DNA of 64,000 nucleotides from positions 682,001 through 746,000 of the forward strand of contig NZ_LT960612.1 of the NCBI RefSeq assembly GCF_900233005.1. The letters are read 5' to 3'. This DNA is from Vibrio tapetis subsp. tapetis. Its GTDB lineage: Bacteria > Pseudomonadota > Gammaproteobacteria > Enterobacterales > Vibrionaceae. Below are positions 9,525 through 20,344 of the stretch, in pieces (the stretch's first letter is position 1; every line of letters begins with the position of its first letter). The notes under the pieces were generated by a model. It was not told the DNA's origin, did not search any database, and worked only from the letters and a program-made list of their open reading frames with translations. A program made the position numbers and the translations under genes.

Positions 9525-11702
9525 TTGAATATAAAAACACAATCTACAAAAGCCTACACCCAACTTTCTCAGGCTGCCTTTGCAGAACCGTTCTCTTTTT
9601 TAGGCCCTTATTGTAAAAATGAAGGGGTTTTCTTAAGAGTATGGATGCCCGGGGCGGACAGTGTTCAGTTGGTGCTAGAAGATAACACACGCATTGCACT
9701 TGAGCGTGAAGATGCAAGCGGCTTTATATTAACGCAAGAGCACGATCTTACTTTTGCTCACTATCGCTTAGCGGTGAATTGGTCTGGGGATGAGCAAATC
9801 CTTGATGACCCTTATCAGTATCACGGCTTGTATGCCGAATACGATGATCTGCATGCACCAAAGCAGATGTACCATGAAATGGGCGCACAGTTCGTGACCA
9901 TCGAAAGAGACGGTAAGTCTATCTCGGGTACGCGTTTCCTTGTGTATGCTCCGCATGCGACTGCTGCTAGCCTTATTGGTGATTTTAACCAGTGGGATGG
10001 TCGCCGCACGCCAATGCAGCGCTTGGATTACGGTATTTGGGGTATTTTCATCCCTGAACTTGCGGAAGGTGAATCGTACAAGTTTGAGCTTAAAGGGCCA
10101 AACGGTGAAGGCTTACCACATAAAGCCGATCCATGGGGTTTCCATGCAGAGCAATACCCATCTTTTTCCTCAGTAACTTACGATCATGCCCGTTATGATT
10201 GGCAAGATAGCCAATGGCAGAATCGCCCACTGAGTACCAAGACCAAAGAAGCCTTGTCTTTCTATGAACTGCATGCGGGTTCTTGGCGCCGTGATGAAAA
10301 TGGCGACTTCCTAAATTACCGTGAATTGGCGGCTCAGCTGATCCCGTACTTGGTTGATCTCGGTTACACTCACATCGAGTTGATGCCAGTTTCCGAGCAC
10401 CCATTCTACGGTTCTTGGGGCTACCAGCCTGTTGGTTTATTTGCGCCAACCAGCCGTTTTGGTTCACCTGATGACTTCAAGTATTTCGTTGATCAGTGTC
10501 ACCAAGCGGGCCTTGGCGTAGTACTTGATTGGGTGCCTGCGCACTTCCCATCAGATGATCACGGCTTAGCTAACTTCGATGGTACGCCATTGTTCCATGA
10601 TCCAGATCCACGCCGTGGCTGGCATCAAGATTGGAACTCATACATTTATGACATGGGCCGAGAGCACGTTCGCCGTTTCTTAGTCTCAAATGCTTTGTAC
10701 TGGTTCGAGCAATTCCATATTGATGGTATTCGTGTGGATGCCGTTGCGTCTATGTTGTACCTCGATTATTCGCGTAGCCACGATCAATGGATTCCGAATG
10801 TCGATGGTGGCAATGAAAATCACGATGCGATTTGGACGCTAAAATGGATGAACGAAGAGGTGTATAAACACTTCCCGAACGCCATGACGATAGCAGAAGA
10901 ATCGACGGCATTCCCTGGTGTTTCAGCCCCTACTTTCATGGGTGGTTTAGGCTTTGGCTTTAAGTGGAACATGGGCTGGATGCACGATAGCCTATCTTAC
11001 ATCCAAGAAGATCCCGTTCATCGTCAATATCACCATAATACGATTACTTTCCCATTGGTGTATGCGCACAGCGAAAACTACGTACTGTCGCTTTCTCATG
11101 ATGAAGTGGTTTACGGCAAACGCTCTATTCATGAAAAGATGCCGGGTGATGAATGGCAACAAACGGCTAACCTTCGCGCTTACATGGGCTACATGTATGG
11201 GCAGCCGGGTAAGAAACTCAACTTCATGGGCGCAGAATTTGGCCAGACGGGTGAGTGGAACCATGATGACCAATTGCAGTGGTTCTTGACCGACTTTGAC
11301 CGCCATAAAGGCCTTCAAACCCTGACTCGTGACCTTAACATGTTGTATCGCAATGAAGCCGCAATGCACGATCAAGACTGTGCACCTGCAGGTTTTGAGT
11401 GGCGCTTACAAGATGCAAGTGAAGCCAGTGTTCTGGCTCATGAGCGTATCAGTGAAGCCGGCGAGCGCGTGTTGGTTATTTCAAACTTCACGCCTGTTCC
11501 GCATGAAGCATTCCGTATGGGTGTTCCTAATGCTGGTCGCTATGAGTTGTTGCTTAATACCGATGCCGAAAATTATAACGGCAGTGGTTTTGAAGTGATA
11601 AGTACCGCTCAAACCGAAGCGATTGAGAGTGAAGGTTTAGCGCAGTCTCTGGCGTTAAAAATTCCGCCACTCGCGACGGTGTTTTATAAGTTAAAAGGCT
11701 AG
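9525..11702 (+). CDS. glgB: GlgB, 1,4-alpha-glucan branching enzyme
   Basis: Makes alpha-1,6 branches in glycogen. It has an N-terminal CBM48-type module ([13 protein letters not shown], about residue 155) and a GH13 barrel. The nucleophile aspartate is in [20 protein letters not shown] (about 400), the acid/base glutamate in [13 protein letters not shown], and the transition-state aspartate in [16 protein letters not shown] at 9525 with AGGGG eight bases upstream gives 725 residues starting [10 protein letters not shown]. An ATG at 9489 would add twelve residues with no good ribosome site. No glgC/glgA lies beside it, so here branching is grouped with maltodextrin breakdown rather than with glycogen synthesis. 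Confidence 0.95.
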   Translation: MNIKTQSTKAYTQLSQAAFAEPFSFLGPYCKNEGVFLRVWMPGADSVQLVLEDNTRIALEREDASGFILTQEHDLTFAHYRLAVNWSGDEQILDDPYQYHGLYAEYDDLHAPKQMYHEMGAQFVTIERDGKSISGTRFLVYAPHATAASLIGDFNQWDGRRTPMQRLDYGIWGIFIPELAEGESYKFELKGPNGEGLPHKADPWGFHAEQYPSFSSVTYDHARYDWQDSQWQNRPLSTKTKEALSFYELHAGSWRRDENGDFLNYRELAAQLIPYLVDLGYTHIELMPVSEHPFYGSWGYQPVGLFAPTSRFGSPDDFKYFVDQCHQAGLGVVLDWVPAHFPSDDHGLANFDGTPLFHDPDPRRGWHQDWNSYIYDMGREHVRRFLVSNALYWFEQFHIDGIRVDAVASMLYLDYSRSHDQWIPNVDGGNENHDAIWTLKWMNEEVYKHFPNAMTIAEESTAFPGVSAPTFMGGLGFGFKWNMGWMHDSLSYIQEDPVHRQYHHNTITFPLVYAHSENYVLSLSHDEVVYGKRSIHEKMPGDEWQQTANLRAYMGYMYGQPGKKLNFMGAEFGQTGEWNHDDQLQWFLTDFDRHKGLQTLTRDLNMLYRNEAAMHDQDCAPAGFEWRLQDASEASVLAHERISEAGERVLVISNFTPVPHEAFRMGVPNAGRYELLLNTDAENYNGSGFEVISTAQTEAIESEGLAQSLALKIPPLATVFYKLKG

Positions 11703-11750
11703 TCTTCGCTTCATAGAATGACTAGGCTTATAACGTTGAAATAGAAATAA

Positions 11751-11775
11751 AACCCAGATTATTCTGGGTTTTTTT
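11751..11775 (+). terminator. Rho-independent terminator of glgB
   Basis: AACCCAGA and TCTGGGTT form an eight-base-pair stem around a short loop, followed by seven T residues. It closes the malPQ-glgB block. Confidence 0.88.
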
Positions 11776-11867
11776 ATAACTTTTGTTATCAATTAGAGGT
11801 TTATGTAACAAAATATGATTTAATCTAAGCTCAAGCAGCAAGTAATGGATTACGAGTTAGGCTACTT

Positions 11868-14800
11868 ATGAAAGGTTTGTTTAGATTCATTGGTGTATTG
11901 TCGCTATTTTTTAGCATGTGTACATTTGCATTAGAATTGGAGTATGGGCGATATAATATCAACGCTCATCCACACGCAGACTGTATTGATACGGTGTGTG
12001 AAATTGTATTTGAAGAGAATTATGCCTCGACTCCCTTGGTGTTCTTCATGGATACCGTCAGTTTTCAAGACGAAACGGATTGCCCCTCGACCATTCGTAT
12101 CTTAGACATTAACTCTACCCGAGTTCGCTTCCAACAAAAGTTCGCCCCAAGCTCCAGAGAGCCACCTGGAATGCAAAACTTACCCATGAAGGTGATCGAT
12201 TACTTGGTGATCGAAAAGGGGGTTCATAATTTCTCAAGTGGTGTTCAGGTGTTGGCGGGAGACATCAGTACCAATAAGTTCCGAACCAAAATTGATATCG
12301 ATATTAACCCTGGCGCGCCAGTCGTCCGTCCGCCCAATCGAAACCAGAGAGAAAGGGTGCAATATAGCCAATTTAATGGGCAAGGTTTCACGGGTTTTGG
12401 TTCCAAACCTGGGATTATCCATCAAGTACAAAGTGTAGCAAATGGCGAAAATTTCTGGTTAACCTCAACGGTATACGGAGTGAATAATAGCCGTTTTGAT
12501 ATTGCATTAGAACGCTCCGAGATCGATGGAAGAAAACCAAGAGATGAAAGAAGTTACCCCACTCAGAATGAGCGCATAGGCTATATTGCTGCGGTGGGTA
12601 GCGGAGAAAAAGACGACATTAAATTTAGTATTGAGACACAGCAAACGAAGAATTCATACAATACAGGGGACCCGGTTAGTACTGGCTGTGAAACTTACGC
12701 TGATTACGATAATGATTATGATGTCGTGCCGATTATTATCGCGTCCAAAAACACCCGTAGCGGTGGCGATGGCGGTTGGGTAAGGCGATGCCGCTTGGAA
12801 ACCGCGAAATCAAGCTTTTTGGTTGACGAAGATCAGGACAACGATGCAGAGCGCATGCACATTGTGGAGACGCTGGGTTACATCATTTTTGAAGTCCCGT
12901 TTACGGTTAATCAGTGTACTCAATTTACAGGTGCCGCTCAGACTTGGGATACTGATGGTGAAATCGAGATAGAAAATAGCGCAAAAATTACAGGCTCAGT
13001 AGCGAATAACCGTTTAGGTTTTGCTGATGTTGACGCCCATAATAACAGTTGTGATACTGGCCAATGTGTCGCAGACCCAAGTTTAATGGTGCCGGATTAT
13101 GGTTTCGCTTCTTTCACTCCGGGCCCTAATGACTATAGTAAGAGCTCTGGAAGTCATACGATCTCGCCGGGTCATTACGATAAAATTGAAATTTCAAACA
13201 GTGCCAAGGTAACGTTTGAACCCGGTGAATACTGGGCAGATGAAATCATTCTGAAAAATAACGCTGAGATCTTCATGCAAGGAGAAGTGACGCTTCATAG
13301 TAATGAGTTTAGCCAGCAAAACAGCTCCAAAGCTAACGAATTTGTCTTCAATGATCTTTTGACCCCTGGGATACCAAATAACTTAAAGATCATCGTTCAT
13401 GGTGACGATGCTTTAGCGACATTTCAGAATAACGCCGTTATGCGTGGCTTTGTTATTTCAGAAGAAGATATCATTATGCAAAATAGTGCGAACCTGACAG
13501 GTGCTATTGCTTCGCTTGATGTTGAAATGAAAAATAACGCTAAATTACACGGTGATATCTCAAGTTGTAATGATGACGTAATACGGACCTTATCCATCAG
13601 CCCACCTTCGGGCACACAAGTTGTCAATCAAACCATTCCAATCACTTTTTCCATAGTCAATAGTCAAGGTGTTGTTGACAGTAATGCTTACGGTAACCTT
13701 AACCTTACTCAAACGGGTGGGACAAACGTCTGTTGGAAACCTTCAGAAAATGGTGCTTGTATTTCCGACCCATCGTCTGTTCCAATTTCTGCCGGAATGG
13801 GGACTTATTATTTGTTTGGTTCTGTACAAGCAACGGCAAACATTACAGCGACATGGGTTGAAAGGCCTGCGGTGAACGCCAGTGCTGGAGAATATAAATT
13901 TGAAATCAATGGGTTTGTTTTCGAACCAAGCCCACTCTTGATGATTGCAGGTCAAGAAACAACAGTGACGATAAAAGCGGTAGACAATGCTGGAATTGTC
14001 CTGCCATCTTATGAGGGCGCTAAAAGCCTGCAAGTATCAGCCACAGCAAAGGTTTTGCCTGCAACTGGAAATCTAAATGCTAGCCTTGTTTCTGGAAATG
14101 TAACGTTTACCGATGGTATCGCAACGGCGAAAGTAAAGTATTTTGATGCCGGAAAGGTGAGTGTAACGGTTGAAGAAACCGGCGGAGGGGTGACGGGTGA
14201 TATGCAAGTACATTCTCGGCCACACACGTTTGCTATCTGTAACATCATGTCCAATGGGTTAAATAAGAGCTACAAAGGCACGGCGACGTCGGGAGATGGG
14301 TTTGCCAAAGCTGGGGAGACATTTAGCGTTACCGTTAAACCGCTTACTTGGCTTGGCGCGACGGCAGTGTCTACCGATAGCTCCTCAGATGGCAATAGTG
14401 ATGCCATTACCGACTCCTTATGTTCTCATGCCACCACGCCTAATTATTATACTGTTGGGGGGCAATTTGCTCGAGTTCGCCTATCGCACGCCTTACATTC
14501 TCCAGCGGGAAAACAGCTCGGTGTCTTAAACCAAGTCAATGCGACCAACCAACTGTATAACTTCACTACAACAGGAGAGGCACAAAGCGGCTTGGTCATT
14601 TCAGGGCTCAGTTGGAATGAAGTTGGCAGTATATGGTTGCAAGCCGATTATGCCAATTATGTGTTAGGGGCGGTGAATCAAGGTGTTGCAGCGATTGGAC
14701 GGTTTTATCCACACCATTTTGCCTTAAGTAGTGGTGTGGTGAATGAGGGGCAGAGTAATTTCACTTATATGAATCAAGGGTTTGGTACTCAGTTTCAAGT

Positions 14801-15716
14801 GTCGGCTCAGAGCCAAACGCAATTAACGGGTGGTGTGGCGAAAACGATCACAAAGAACTATGAATTTATGACCAATTATCAAATGGCCATTGAGTTAAAA
14901 GCGGTGGATGCCAGCAAACACTCTTCAGCCGTCAATGATCTTACTAGCCGAATTGATATGAGTGACATCTCAACGGTTGGTTGGAAGTCAGATTGGTCTG
15001 ATGGCACGTTAGGGATCGCTTTGTCACTCCTTAAATTTGAGAGAGTTAAGACCTCTTCTATGCCAGTAAAAACCGTTCCAGATGGTCCGTATCGGGTGCT
15101 AATGGGGTTAGAAGTCAATTCCGGCGTGTTGGATTGCGATGAGAAAGGGTGTACTGCTTTCGATGAAACGGATGCGTATCGGAATGGTGGGAGTGGCGAT
15201 AAACCAATAAAAGGTCTAACAGAAGAACTCGATATGCGCTACGGGCGCCTAGTTATGTCGGATGTTGGTGGAAATAGCGGCCGAGCGCTCACCGTGCCTT
15301 TAAAAGCTCAGCACTGGAACGGTAGCCGTTTTGTTACCAATACTCTTGATAACGGCAGTGCTTTTAACGGTGACAATTACTGTTTACAAAAAGTTTGGCC
15401 AAGTGCGGGCACGAGTGAGGCATCGCTTAACGGTAGCGGCAATGTGATAAATGGTCGCTCTAATCAATTGTCAGCGATACAAAGTACAGCGACCTCGGAT
15501 GTGCGCGAACAAGTCAAACTCTGGTTACGCATCGGTACTGCTCCAACGGGTTTTGAAACTGGATTACAGTGTGAAGGCGTCGGTACTGGAAACCTTGATT
15601 ACCTGCATTATAACTGGGATGGCCGTGGGGATGAAAACCCTAGAGCGACACTGACATTCGGGGTTTATCGTGGCAATGACAGAGTGATTTTTCGAGGTGA
15701 GCCGAGAGCATACTAA
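11868..15716 (+). CDS. large secreted DUF6701 (MshQ-like) protein, copy 1
   Basis: A 1,282-residue protein with a signal peptide (MKGLFRFIGVLSLFFSMCTF, cleavage near Ala21-Leu). Residues 22-140 and about 165-330 form two beta-rich units containing TPLVFFMDTVSFQ and VIDYLVIEKGVH; the alternation resembles H-type lectin-like folds, which is an inference. Residues 345-560 are a repetitive section with recurring 'NSAK' and 'NNAE' motifs, reminiscent of polymer-forming beta-solenoids. From about 575 to the end it is DUF6701, the domain of MSHA biogenesis protein MshQ, ending in ATLTFGVYRGNDRVIFRGEP. No pilus genes are near. A related protein follows 155 bp downstream. A surface-exposed role is likely, but the function is unknown. 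Confidence 0.8.
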   Translation: MKGLFRFIGVLSLFFSMCTFALELEYGRYNINAHPHADCIDTVCEIVFEENYASTPLVFFMDTVSFQDETDCPSTIRILDINSTRVRFQQKFAPSSREPPGMQNLPMKVIDYLVIEKGVHNFSSGVQVLAGDISTNKFRTKIDIDINPGAPVVRPPNRNQRERVQYSQFNGQGFTGFGSKPGIIHQVQSVANGENFWLTSTVYGVNNSRFDIALERSEIDGRKPRDERSYPTQNERIGYIAAVGSGEKDDIKFSIETQQTKNSYNTGDPVSTGCETYADYDNDYDVVPIIIASKNTRSGGDGGWVRRCRLETAKSSFLVDEDQDNDAERMHIVETLGYIIFEVPFTVNQCTQFTGAAQTWDTDGEIEIENSAKITGSVANNRLGFADVDAHNNSCDTGQCVADPSLMVPDYGFASFTPGPNDYSKSSGSHTISPGHYDKIEISNSAKVTFEPGEYWADEIILKNNAEIFMQGEVTLHSNEFSQQNSSKANEFVFNDLLTPGIPNNLKIIVHGDDALATFQNNAVMRGFVISEEDIIMQNSANLTGAIASLDVEMKNNAKLHGDISSCNDDVIRTLSISPPSGTQVVNQTIPITFSIVNSQGVVDSNAYGNLNLTQTGGTNVCWKPSENGACISDPSSVPISAGMGTYYLFGSVQATANITATWVERPAVNASAGEYKFEINGFVFEPSPLLMIAGQETTVTIKAVDNAGIVLPSYEGAKSLQVSATAKVLPATGNLNASLVSGNVTFTDGIATAKVKYFDAGKVSVTVEETGGGVTGDMQVHSRPHTFAICNIMSNGLNKSYKGTATSGDGFAKAGETFSVTVKPLTWLGATAVSTDSSSDGNSDAITDSLCSHATTPNYYTVGGQFARVRLSHALHSPAGKQLGVLNQVNATNQLYNFTTTGEAQSGLVISGLSWNEVGSIWLQADYANYVLGAVNQGVAAIGRFYPHHFALSSGVVNEGQSNFTYMNQGFGTQFQVSAQSQTQLTGGVAKTITKNYEFMTNYQMAIELKAVDASKHSSAVNDLTSRIDMSDISTVGWKSDWSDGTLGIALSLLKFERVKTSSMPVKTVPDGPYRVLMGLEVNSGVLDCDEKGCTAFDETDAYRNGGSGDKPIKGLTEELDMRYGRLVMSDVGGNSGRALTVPLKAQHWNGSRFVTNTLDNGSAFNGDNYCLQKVWPSAGTSEASLNGSGNVINGRSNQLSAIQSTATSDVREQVKLWLRIGTAPTGFETGLQCEGVGTGNLDYLHYNWDGRGDENPRATLTFGVYRGNDRVIFRGEPRAY

Positions 15717-15770
15717 TGACTCGTTTTTAAGTTGTATCAATAAGAGCAACGGACTTCAGATCTAGATTTC

Positions 15771-15804
15771 AAAGAGAGAACGTAAAAGTTAATTCTCTCT
15801 TTTC
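15771..15804 (+). terminator. hairpin between the two DUF6701 genes
   Basis: AAAGAGAGAA (15771-15780) pairs perfectly with TTCTCTCTTT (15793-15802) over a 12-base loop, ending in a short T run. It could terminate or attenuate transcription between the paralogues, suggesting separate control. Confidence 0.55.
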
Positions 15805-15871
15805 ATGAACATACTCATAAATGGGCTAGTCTTATAAAAGGGATAGATAATTAGCCGCAGATTATAGTCTC

Positions 15872-18800
15872 ATGAAACTAGCAACCAAGTTACTTAGCGC
15901 GTTATTGTTTCTAGTGAGCTTTTCAAGCTTAGCACTAGAGCTAGAGTATGGGCGCTACAATGTTAACTCCTTTCCACATGCTGATTGTATTTCTACGGTT
16001 TGCCAAATTGATTTTGAAGAAACATACGCGACAACGCCTGCTGTGTTTTTCATGGATACGGTCAGCTTTCAAAATGAGCAGGATGCGCCTTCAGCAATAC
16101 GTATTTTAGATGTAACGACGAGTTACGTTAGGTTTGAGCAACAATACCCACCTGATTCCCGTGCGCCAAATAATATGGAACCGGTACCCATGACGGTAAT
16201 CGATTACTTGGTTATTGAAAAAGGCGTACATGATTTCAATGGCGTTAAAGTACTGGTCGGTTCGGTGAATACGGCTCGTTATCGAACTCGGATCGGCAAT
16301 TCTGATTCAAGTGGTAATCGCAATAATCGAGTTAGAGTGGATTATGCGACGGCCTCTTCGAATCAAATCACGTCATTTTCCAGTACTCCAGCGGTCTTGC
16401 ATCAAGTTCAAACGGTCAATAACCCGGCTGATTTATGGCTTAGCACGGTTGTGCCGCGAGTGACGACCACTAACTTTGACGTTGCGTTAGAACGGCTAGA
16501 AATCGACGGAAGACAATCATTTGCTAATCGAGAATTCCCACAAATCGCTGAAGAAATCGCTTATCTCGCAGCAGTAGGAAGCGGCGAAAAAGATGAGTTC
16601 AAGTTCCAAATACGGAATCAGCAGACAACCAGTTCGTTGAACTCTAACCAACCTGTGACTCAGGGATGTGAAACCTTTGCAACTTATACTCAGCTTGATG
16701 TTGTCCCCGTGATCATTGGTAAGATGAACTCACGAGCGGGTAACAATGGTGGCTTTATACGTCGATGTCGATTAGAAACGGCGCGCTCTAGTTTTATGGT
16801 CGATGAAGATCAAGACTTTGACTCTGAGCGCCGTCATGTGGCCGAACGCATAGGTTTTATTCTTTTCGAAGTACCATTTGAAGTGAACCAATGTACTCAA
16901 TTTACCGGGGCGGCTCAGACTTGGGATACTGACGGTGAAATGGTATTACAAGGAGATGCAACTATCACGGGGACAGTGCCAAACGGTCGTGTTGGTTTTG
17001 ATATCCTGACCCAACCTAATTGGTTACCAACTTTCTGTGATGGTGTCACATGTGTTGCTGACCCTAGCCTGAAAGTTCCTTTATATGATTTTTCGGGGTT
17101 CACTTTTGGGGGCAGTTTCATAAATGCACAAAACGGGGATGTATTAGTACCTGGTCAATACAGTGAAATAAAGGTCACCGGAAATAAAACGGTAACCTTC
17201 TCTGCTGGCGATTATTTCATGGAAGACTTTATCGTCGGCGGAGGTGCTACCGTTTTAGTGAGTGGGGAAGTACGGATACACGCCAAAAAAATGGATATAT
17301 CTGGAAATTCCAAAGTCAATTATAGCGAAAATGGGAATATTGCACTCCCAGATGCTCCCGATGTAACGACCACCCCTGAACAGCTTTACTTAATATCATA
17401 TGGCATCGATTCGAATGTAGATTACCTCAATTTAAATAATAACAATTCGGTTGAGAATGGAGTGTATATAAGTGGTTCAGCCAAGGTTGGTGGTTTTGTT
17501 CTGTCGGAATCACTCACCGATATAAACGGCGGTTCAAGCATTGTTTATGGTGCGGTCGCTTCACTCTATTTAAAAATGTACGGCAGTGGAGAGCTGCATG
17601 GTGATATTTCTAGTTGTAATGACGCCACGCAACAGATGCAAATCAGCCCAACCTCGGGTTCTGAACTCATTGATAATGCTATCCCGATAACATTCTCCAT
17701 TGTGAATAGTCAGGGTAATGTTGATACCAGCTTGTTTGGTAACTTTAATCTTACCCATGATGGCGGAGCAAATGTCTGTTGGAAGCCAAGCGCGGCCGGT
17801 GCGTGTTACACAGACTCAACCTCGTTGCCTTTTTCTGCTGGCATGGCCACTTATTATTTGTATTCTAGTGTCGAAGCCGAAGTGGATATCACGGCCACAT
17901 GGGTTGAAAAGCCTGCAATTACTGCCAATGCCGGGCCTTATAAGTTCGAGAATAACGGCTATATCTTTGAACCAAGCCCCTTAGAAATGATTGCCGGTCA
18001 GAGTACGACTGCAACCATTAAAGCCGTAGACAATAATGGCGACGTTCTTACTTCTTATACCGGTGCTAAAACGCTACAACTCACCACGACGTCAAAAATC
18101 TTGCCTTCTTCTGGGTCAATGGATGCAACGCTTGAAACGCTCAACGTCACGTTTGTTGCGGGCGAATCTCAGGTTACAGTGAAATATCTCGATGCGGGAA
18201 AAGTTAGCCTTTCAATACAAGAAGCCAGTGATGGCTTTAAAGGCGATATGGTGGTGCATTCACGGCCACATACTTTTGCGATTTGCAATATTACCTCAAC
18301 CGGGCTGAATCAAGGTTATGCAGGAACCGCAACGTCCGGTAATGGCTTTGCCAAAGCGGGTGAATCATTTAGTGTCACTATTAAGCCTGTAACCTGGCTT
18401 GGCTCGGCTATTTCTGGAGATAACTCTGGTGACGGTAATATTGACGAAATCGCTGACTTGCTGTGCTCAAAACCAACCACACCGAATTACTACACTTCGG
18501 GTGGGCAGTTTGCACGGGTTAAATTATCTCATGCATTACATACGCCTGCCGGAAAGCAGCTTGGTACATTGAATCACCTCAATACAAGTGATCAACATTA
18601 TAATTTTACCAATACCAGCGAAGCGCAAAACGGCTTGACGGTTTCAGGATTAAGCTGGAATGAAGTGGGCAGTTTGTGGCTTCAGGCTGACTACGCCAAT
18701 TATGCCTTGGGCGCTGTCGAGCAAGGTGTTGTGGTGATAGGGCGATTTTATCCTCATCATTTTGCCTTAAGCAGCGGTGTAGTAAATGAGGGGCAAAGTA

Positions 18801-19756
18801 ATTTTACCTATATGAAGCAGGGGTTCGGTGCTCAGTTTGAAGTTGCAGCCCAAAGTGAAACCCAATTAGCGGGCGGCACCGTTAAGACGATTACTCAAAA
18901 TTATGAGTTTGTATCCAACGTAATGGCGATAGAACTTAAAGCCGTGGATGCGAGTAAATCGTCGCCTTCTGTCAATGATCTTACTGGTCGAATCGATATG
19001 AGCACAATATCGGGCAGTGGTTGGGAGTCTGATTGGTCTGCTGGCACCTTGGGGATTCCTATCTCTATATTGAAATTTAATAGGGTAGAAGTGTCATCAT
19101 CGCCATTAAAAACCATTCCAGATGGCCCATATCAGGTTCAAATGGGGTTAGAAGTGAGCGAAGGCTCAGTGAACTGTGTAACGCAAGGCTGTACCTACTT
19201 TGATAGTACCGATGAATACCGAAATGACGGGACGGGAGCAAAGGATCTTAAAGGAATAACCGAAGAATTAGATGTGCGTTATGGCCGTATGACCATGTCT
19301 GATATTGGCGGAAATAGCGGTGCAAACCTGATGATCCCGTTAAAAGCCGAATATTGGAATGGCAGTAATTTTGTTACCAACACATTGGATAGTGGTAGTG
19401 CGTTCAACAGCGATAACTTCTGTCGCCTAAGAATATGGCCAACGTCGGGATCAACCGCGGTGACGATGACAGGAGCGGGCAGTGTGCTGGTAGGTGATTC
19501 GGACGATTTGGTTGCTGTACAAAACCAAGCGACCAATGATGTACGAGAACAAGTGAAGCTCTGGCTGCGGATTGGCGCTGCCCCTGCAGGTTTTGAAAGC
19601 GGGCAAACGTGCGCAGGTGTGACGACTGGCGGTCTTGAGTACTTGCATTACAACTGGGACGGTCGTGGTGATGAAAACCCAAGAGCGACCGTAACGTTTG
19701 GGGTATATCGCGGCAACGATAGGGTTATATACCGTGGTGAACCAAGGATGAACTAG
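15872..19756 (+). CDS. large secreted DUF6701 (MshQ-like) protein, copy 2
   Basis: A 1,294-residue paralogue of the preceding gene, with signal peptide MKLATKLLSALLFLVSFSSL and the same order of parts: two N-terminal beta units, a repetitive middle, and DUF6701 from about residue 580 ending in VTFGVYRGNDRVIYRGEPRM. By eye the N-terminal units and the last 500 residues are strongly conserved between copies (shared blocks such as FYPHHFALSSGVVNEGQSNF). The middle third (about 365-560) has diverged in sequence and length. That is the pattern expected after tandem duplication with change in one region. Terminators follow neither copy closely except the hairpin between them. No partner gene is evident. 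Confidence 0.8.
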   Translation: MKLATKLLSALLFLVSFSSLALELEYGRYNVNSFPHADCISTVCQIDFEETYATTPAVFFMDTVSFQNEQDAPSAIRILDVTTSYVRFEQQYPPDSRAPNNMEPVPMTVIDYLVIEKGVHDFNGVKVLVGSVNTARYRTRIGNSDSSGNRNNRVRVDYATASSNQITSFSSTPAVLHQVQTVNNPADLWLSTVVPRVTTTNFDVALERLEIDGRQSFANREFPQIAEEIAYLAAVGSGEKDEFKFQIRNQQTTSSLNSNQPVTQGCETFATYTQLDVVPVIIGKMNSRAGNNGGFIRRCRLETARSSFMVDEDQDFDSERRHVAERIGFILFEVPFEVNQCTQFTGAAQTWDTDGEMVLQGDATITGTVPNGRVGFDILTQPNWLPTFCDGVTCVADPSLKVPLYDFSGFTFGGSFINAQNGDVLVPGQYSEIKVTGNKTVTFSAGDYFMEDFIVGGGATVLVSGEVRIHAKKMDISGNSKVNYSENGNIALPDAPDVTTTPEQLYLISYGIDSNVDYLNLNNNNSVENGVYISGSAKVGGFVLSESLTDINGGSSIVYGAVASLYLKMYGSGELHGDISSCNDATQQMQISPTSGSELIDNAIPITFSIVNSQGNVDTSLFGNFNLTHDGGANVCWKPSAAGACYTDSTSLPFSAGMATYYLYSSVEAEVDITATWVEKPAITANAGPYKFENNGYIFEPSPLEMIAGQSTTATIKAVDNNGDVLTSYTGAKTLQLTTTSKILPSSGSMDATLETLNVTFVAGESQVTVKYLDAGKVSLSIQEASDGFKGDMVVHSRPHTFAICNITSTGLNQGYAGTATSGNGFAKAGESFSVTIKPVTWLGSAISGDNSGDGNIDEIADLLCSKPTTPNYYTSGGQFARVKLSHALHTPAGKQLGTLNHLNTSDQHYNFTNTSEAQNGLTVSGLSWNEVGSLWLQADYANYALGAVEQGVVVIGRFYPHHFALSSGVVNEGQSNFTYMKQGFGAQFEVAAQSETQLAGGTVKTITQNYEFVSNVMAIELKAVDASKSSPSVNDLTGRIDMSTISGSGWESDWSAGTLGIPISILKFNRVEVSSSPLKTIPDGPYQVQMGLEVSEGSVNCVTQGCTYFDSTDEYRNDGTGAKDLKGITEELDVRYGRMTMSDIGGNSGANLMIPLKAEYWNGSNFVTNTLDSGSAFNSDNFCRLRIWPTSGSTAVTMTGAGSVLVGDSDDLVAVQNQATNDVREQVKLWLRIGAAPAGFESGQTCAGVTTGGLEYLHYNWDGRGDENPRATVTFGVYRGNDRVIYRGEPRMN

Positions 19757-19863
19757 CGATCGGCAAACACGAAGAGGGTAGCAAAACGTTGATCCCAACA
19801 AGCATTGTTATCCATTAGCACCTAAACTGTGAAATCAATGATTCGAACTTAGATAGGGCACTT

Positions 19864-20292
19864 ATGGAACCACGCGTAAGTATTATCACTTTAGGTGTGA
19901 GCGATTTAGAACGTTCATGCAATTTCTATCAAACACTTGGCTTTCCAACGACGAGTAAAGTGGATGCCGGAATCGTATTTTTTCAAACTAGGGGCGTATG
20001 TGTTGCGCTCTATCCGCTAGAGAAATTGGCTGAAGATGTGTCTCCCGACTTTGCGGGTAAATCGACGGGGTTTTCAGGCATAACCTTGGCTCATAATACT
20101 CGGGAGAAATCAGAAGTCGATGCAACCTTGGCGCTTGCGGAACGCAGCGGCGGGAAAATAGTAAAGCCTGCTCAAGACGTGTTTTGGGGAGGGTATAGTG
20201 GTTACTTTACCGACCCAGATGGGCATTTGTGGGAAGTGGCTTACGCCGAATTCTGGCAATTTAACGAAGATGGCAGTTTAGTGATTGAATAG
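19864..20292 (+). CDS. VOC/glyoxalase-fold protein
   Basis: A 142-residue single-unit vicinal-oxygen-chelate protein. The N-terminal ITLGVSDLERSCNFYQTLGF motif and the C-terminal GYSGYFTDPDGHLWEVAYAE motif are diagnostic. The glutamate of WEVAY is the usual metal-ligand position. Members include lyases, dioxygenases and fosfomycin- or bleomycin-type resistance proteins. Nothing here points to one of these, so the substrate is unknown. It stands alone after the DUF6701 pair and converges with the PAP2 gene. Confidence 0.85.
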   Translation: MEPRVSIITLGVSDLERSCNFYQTLGFPTTSKVDAGIVFFQTRGVCVALYPLEKLAEDVSPDFAGKSTGFSGITLAHNTREKSEVDATLALAERSGGKIVKPAQDVFWGGYSGYFTDPDGHLWEVAYAEFWQFNEDGSLVIE

Positions 20293-20344
20293 TTGTGTAG
20301 CGACTTAAGGTTTTCACTTGAACTGGTTGCAATTTACACTGTAA

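Noticed and set aside
10090..10467. 125-codon minus-strand frame inside glgB
   Set aside because: It is antisense to the conserved GH13 barrel; its composition is that of a shadow frame.
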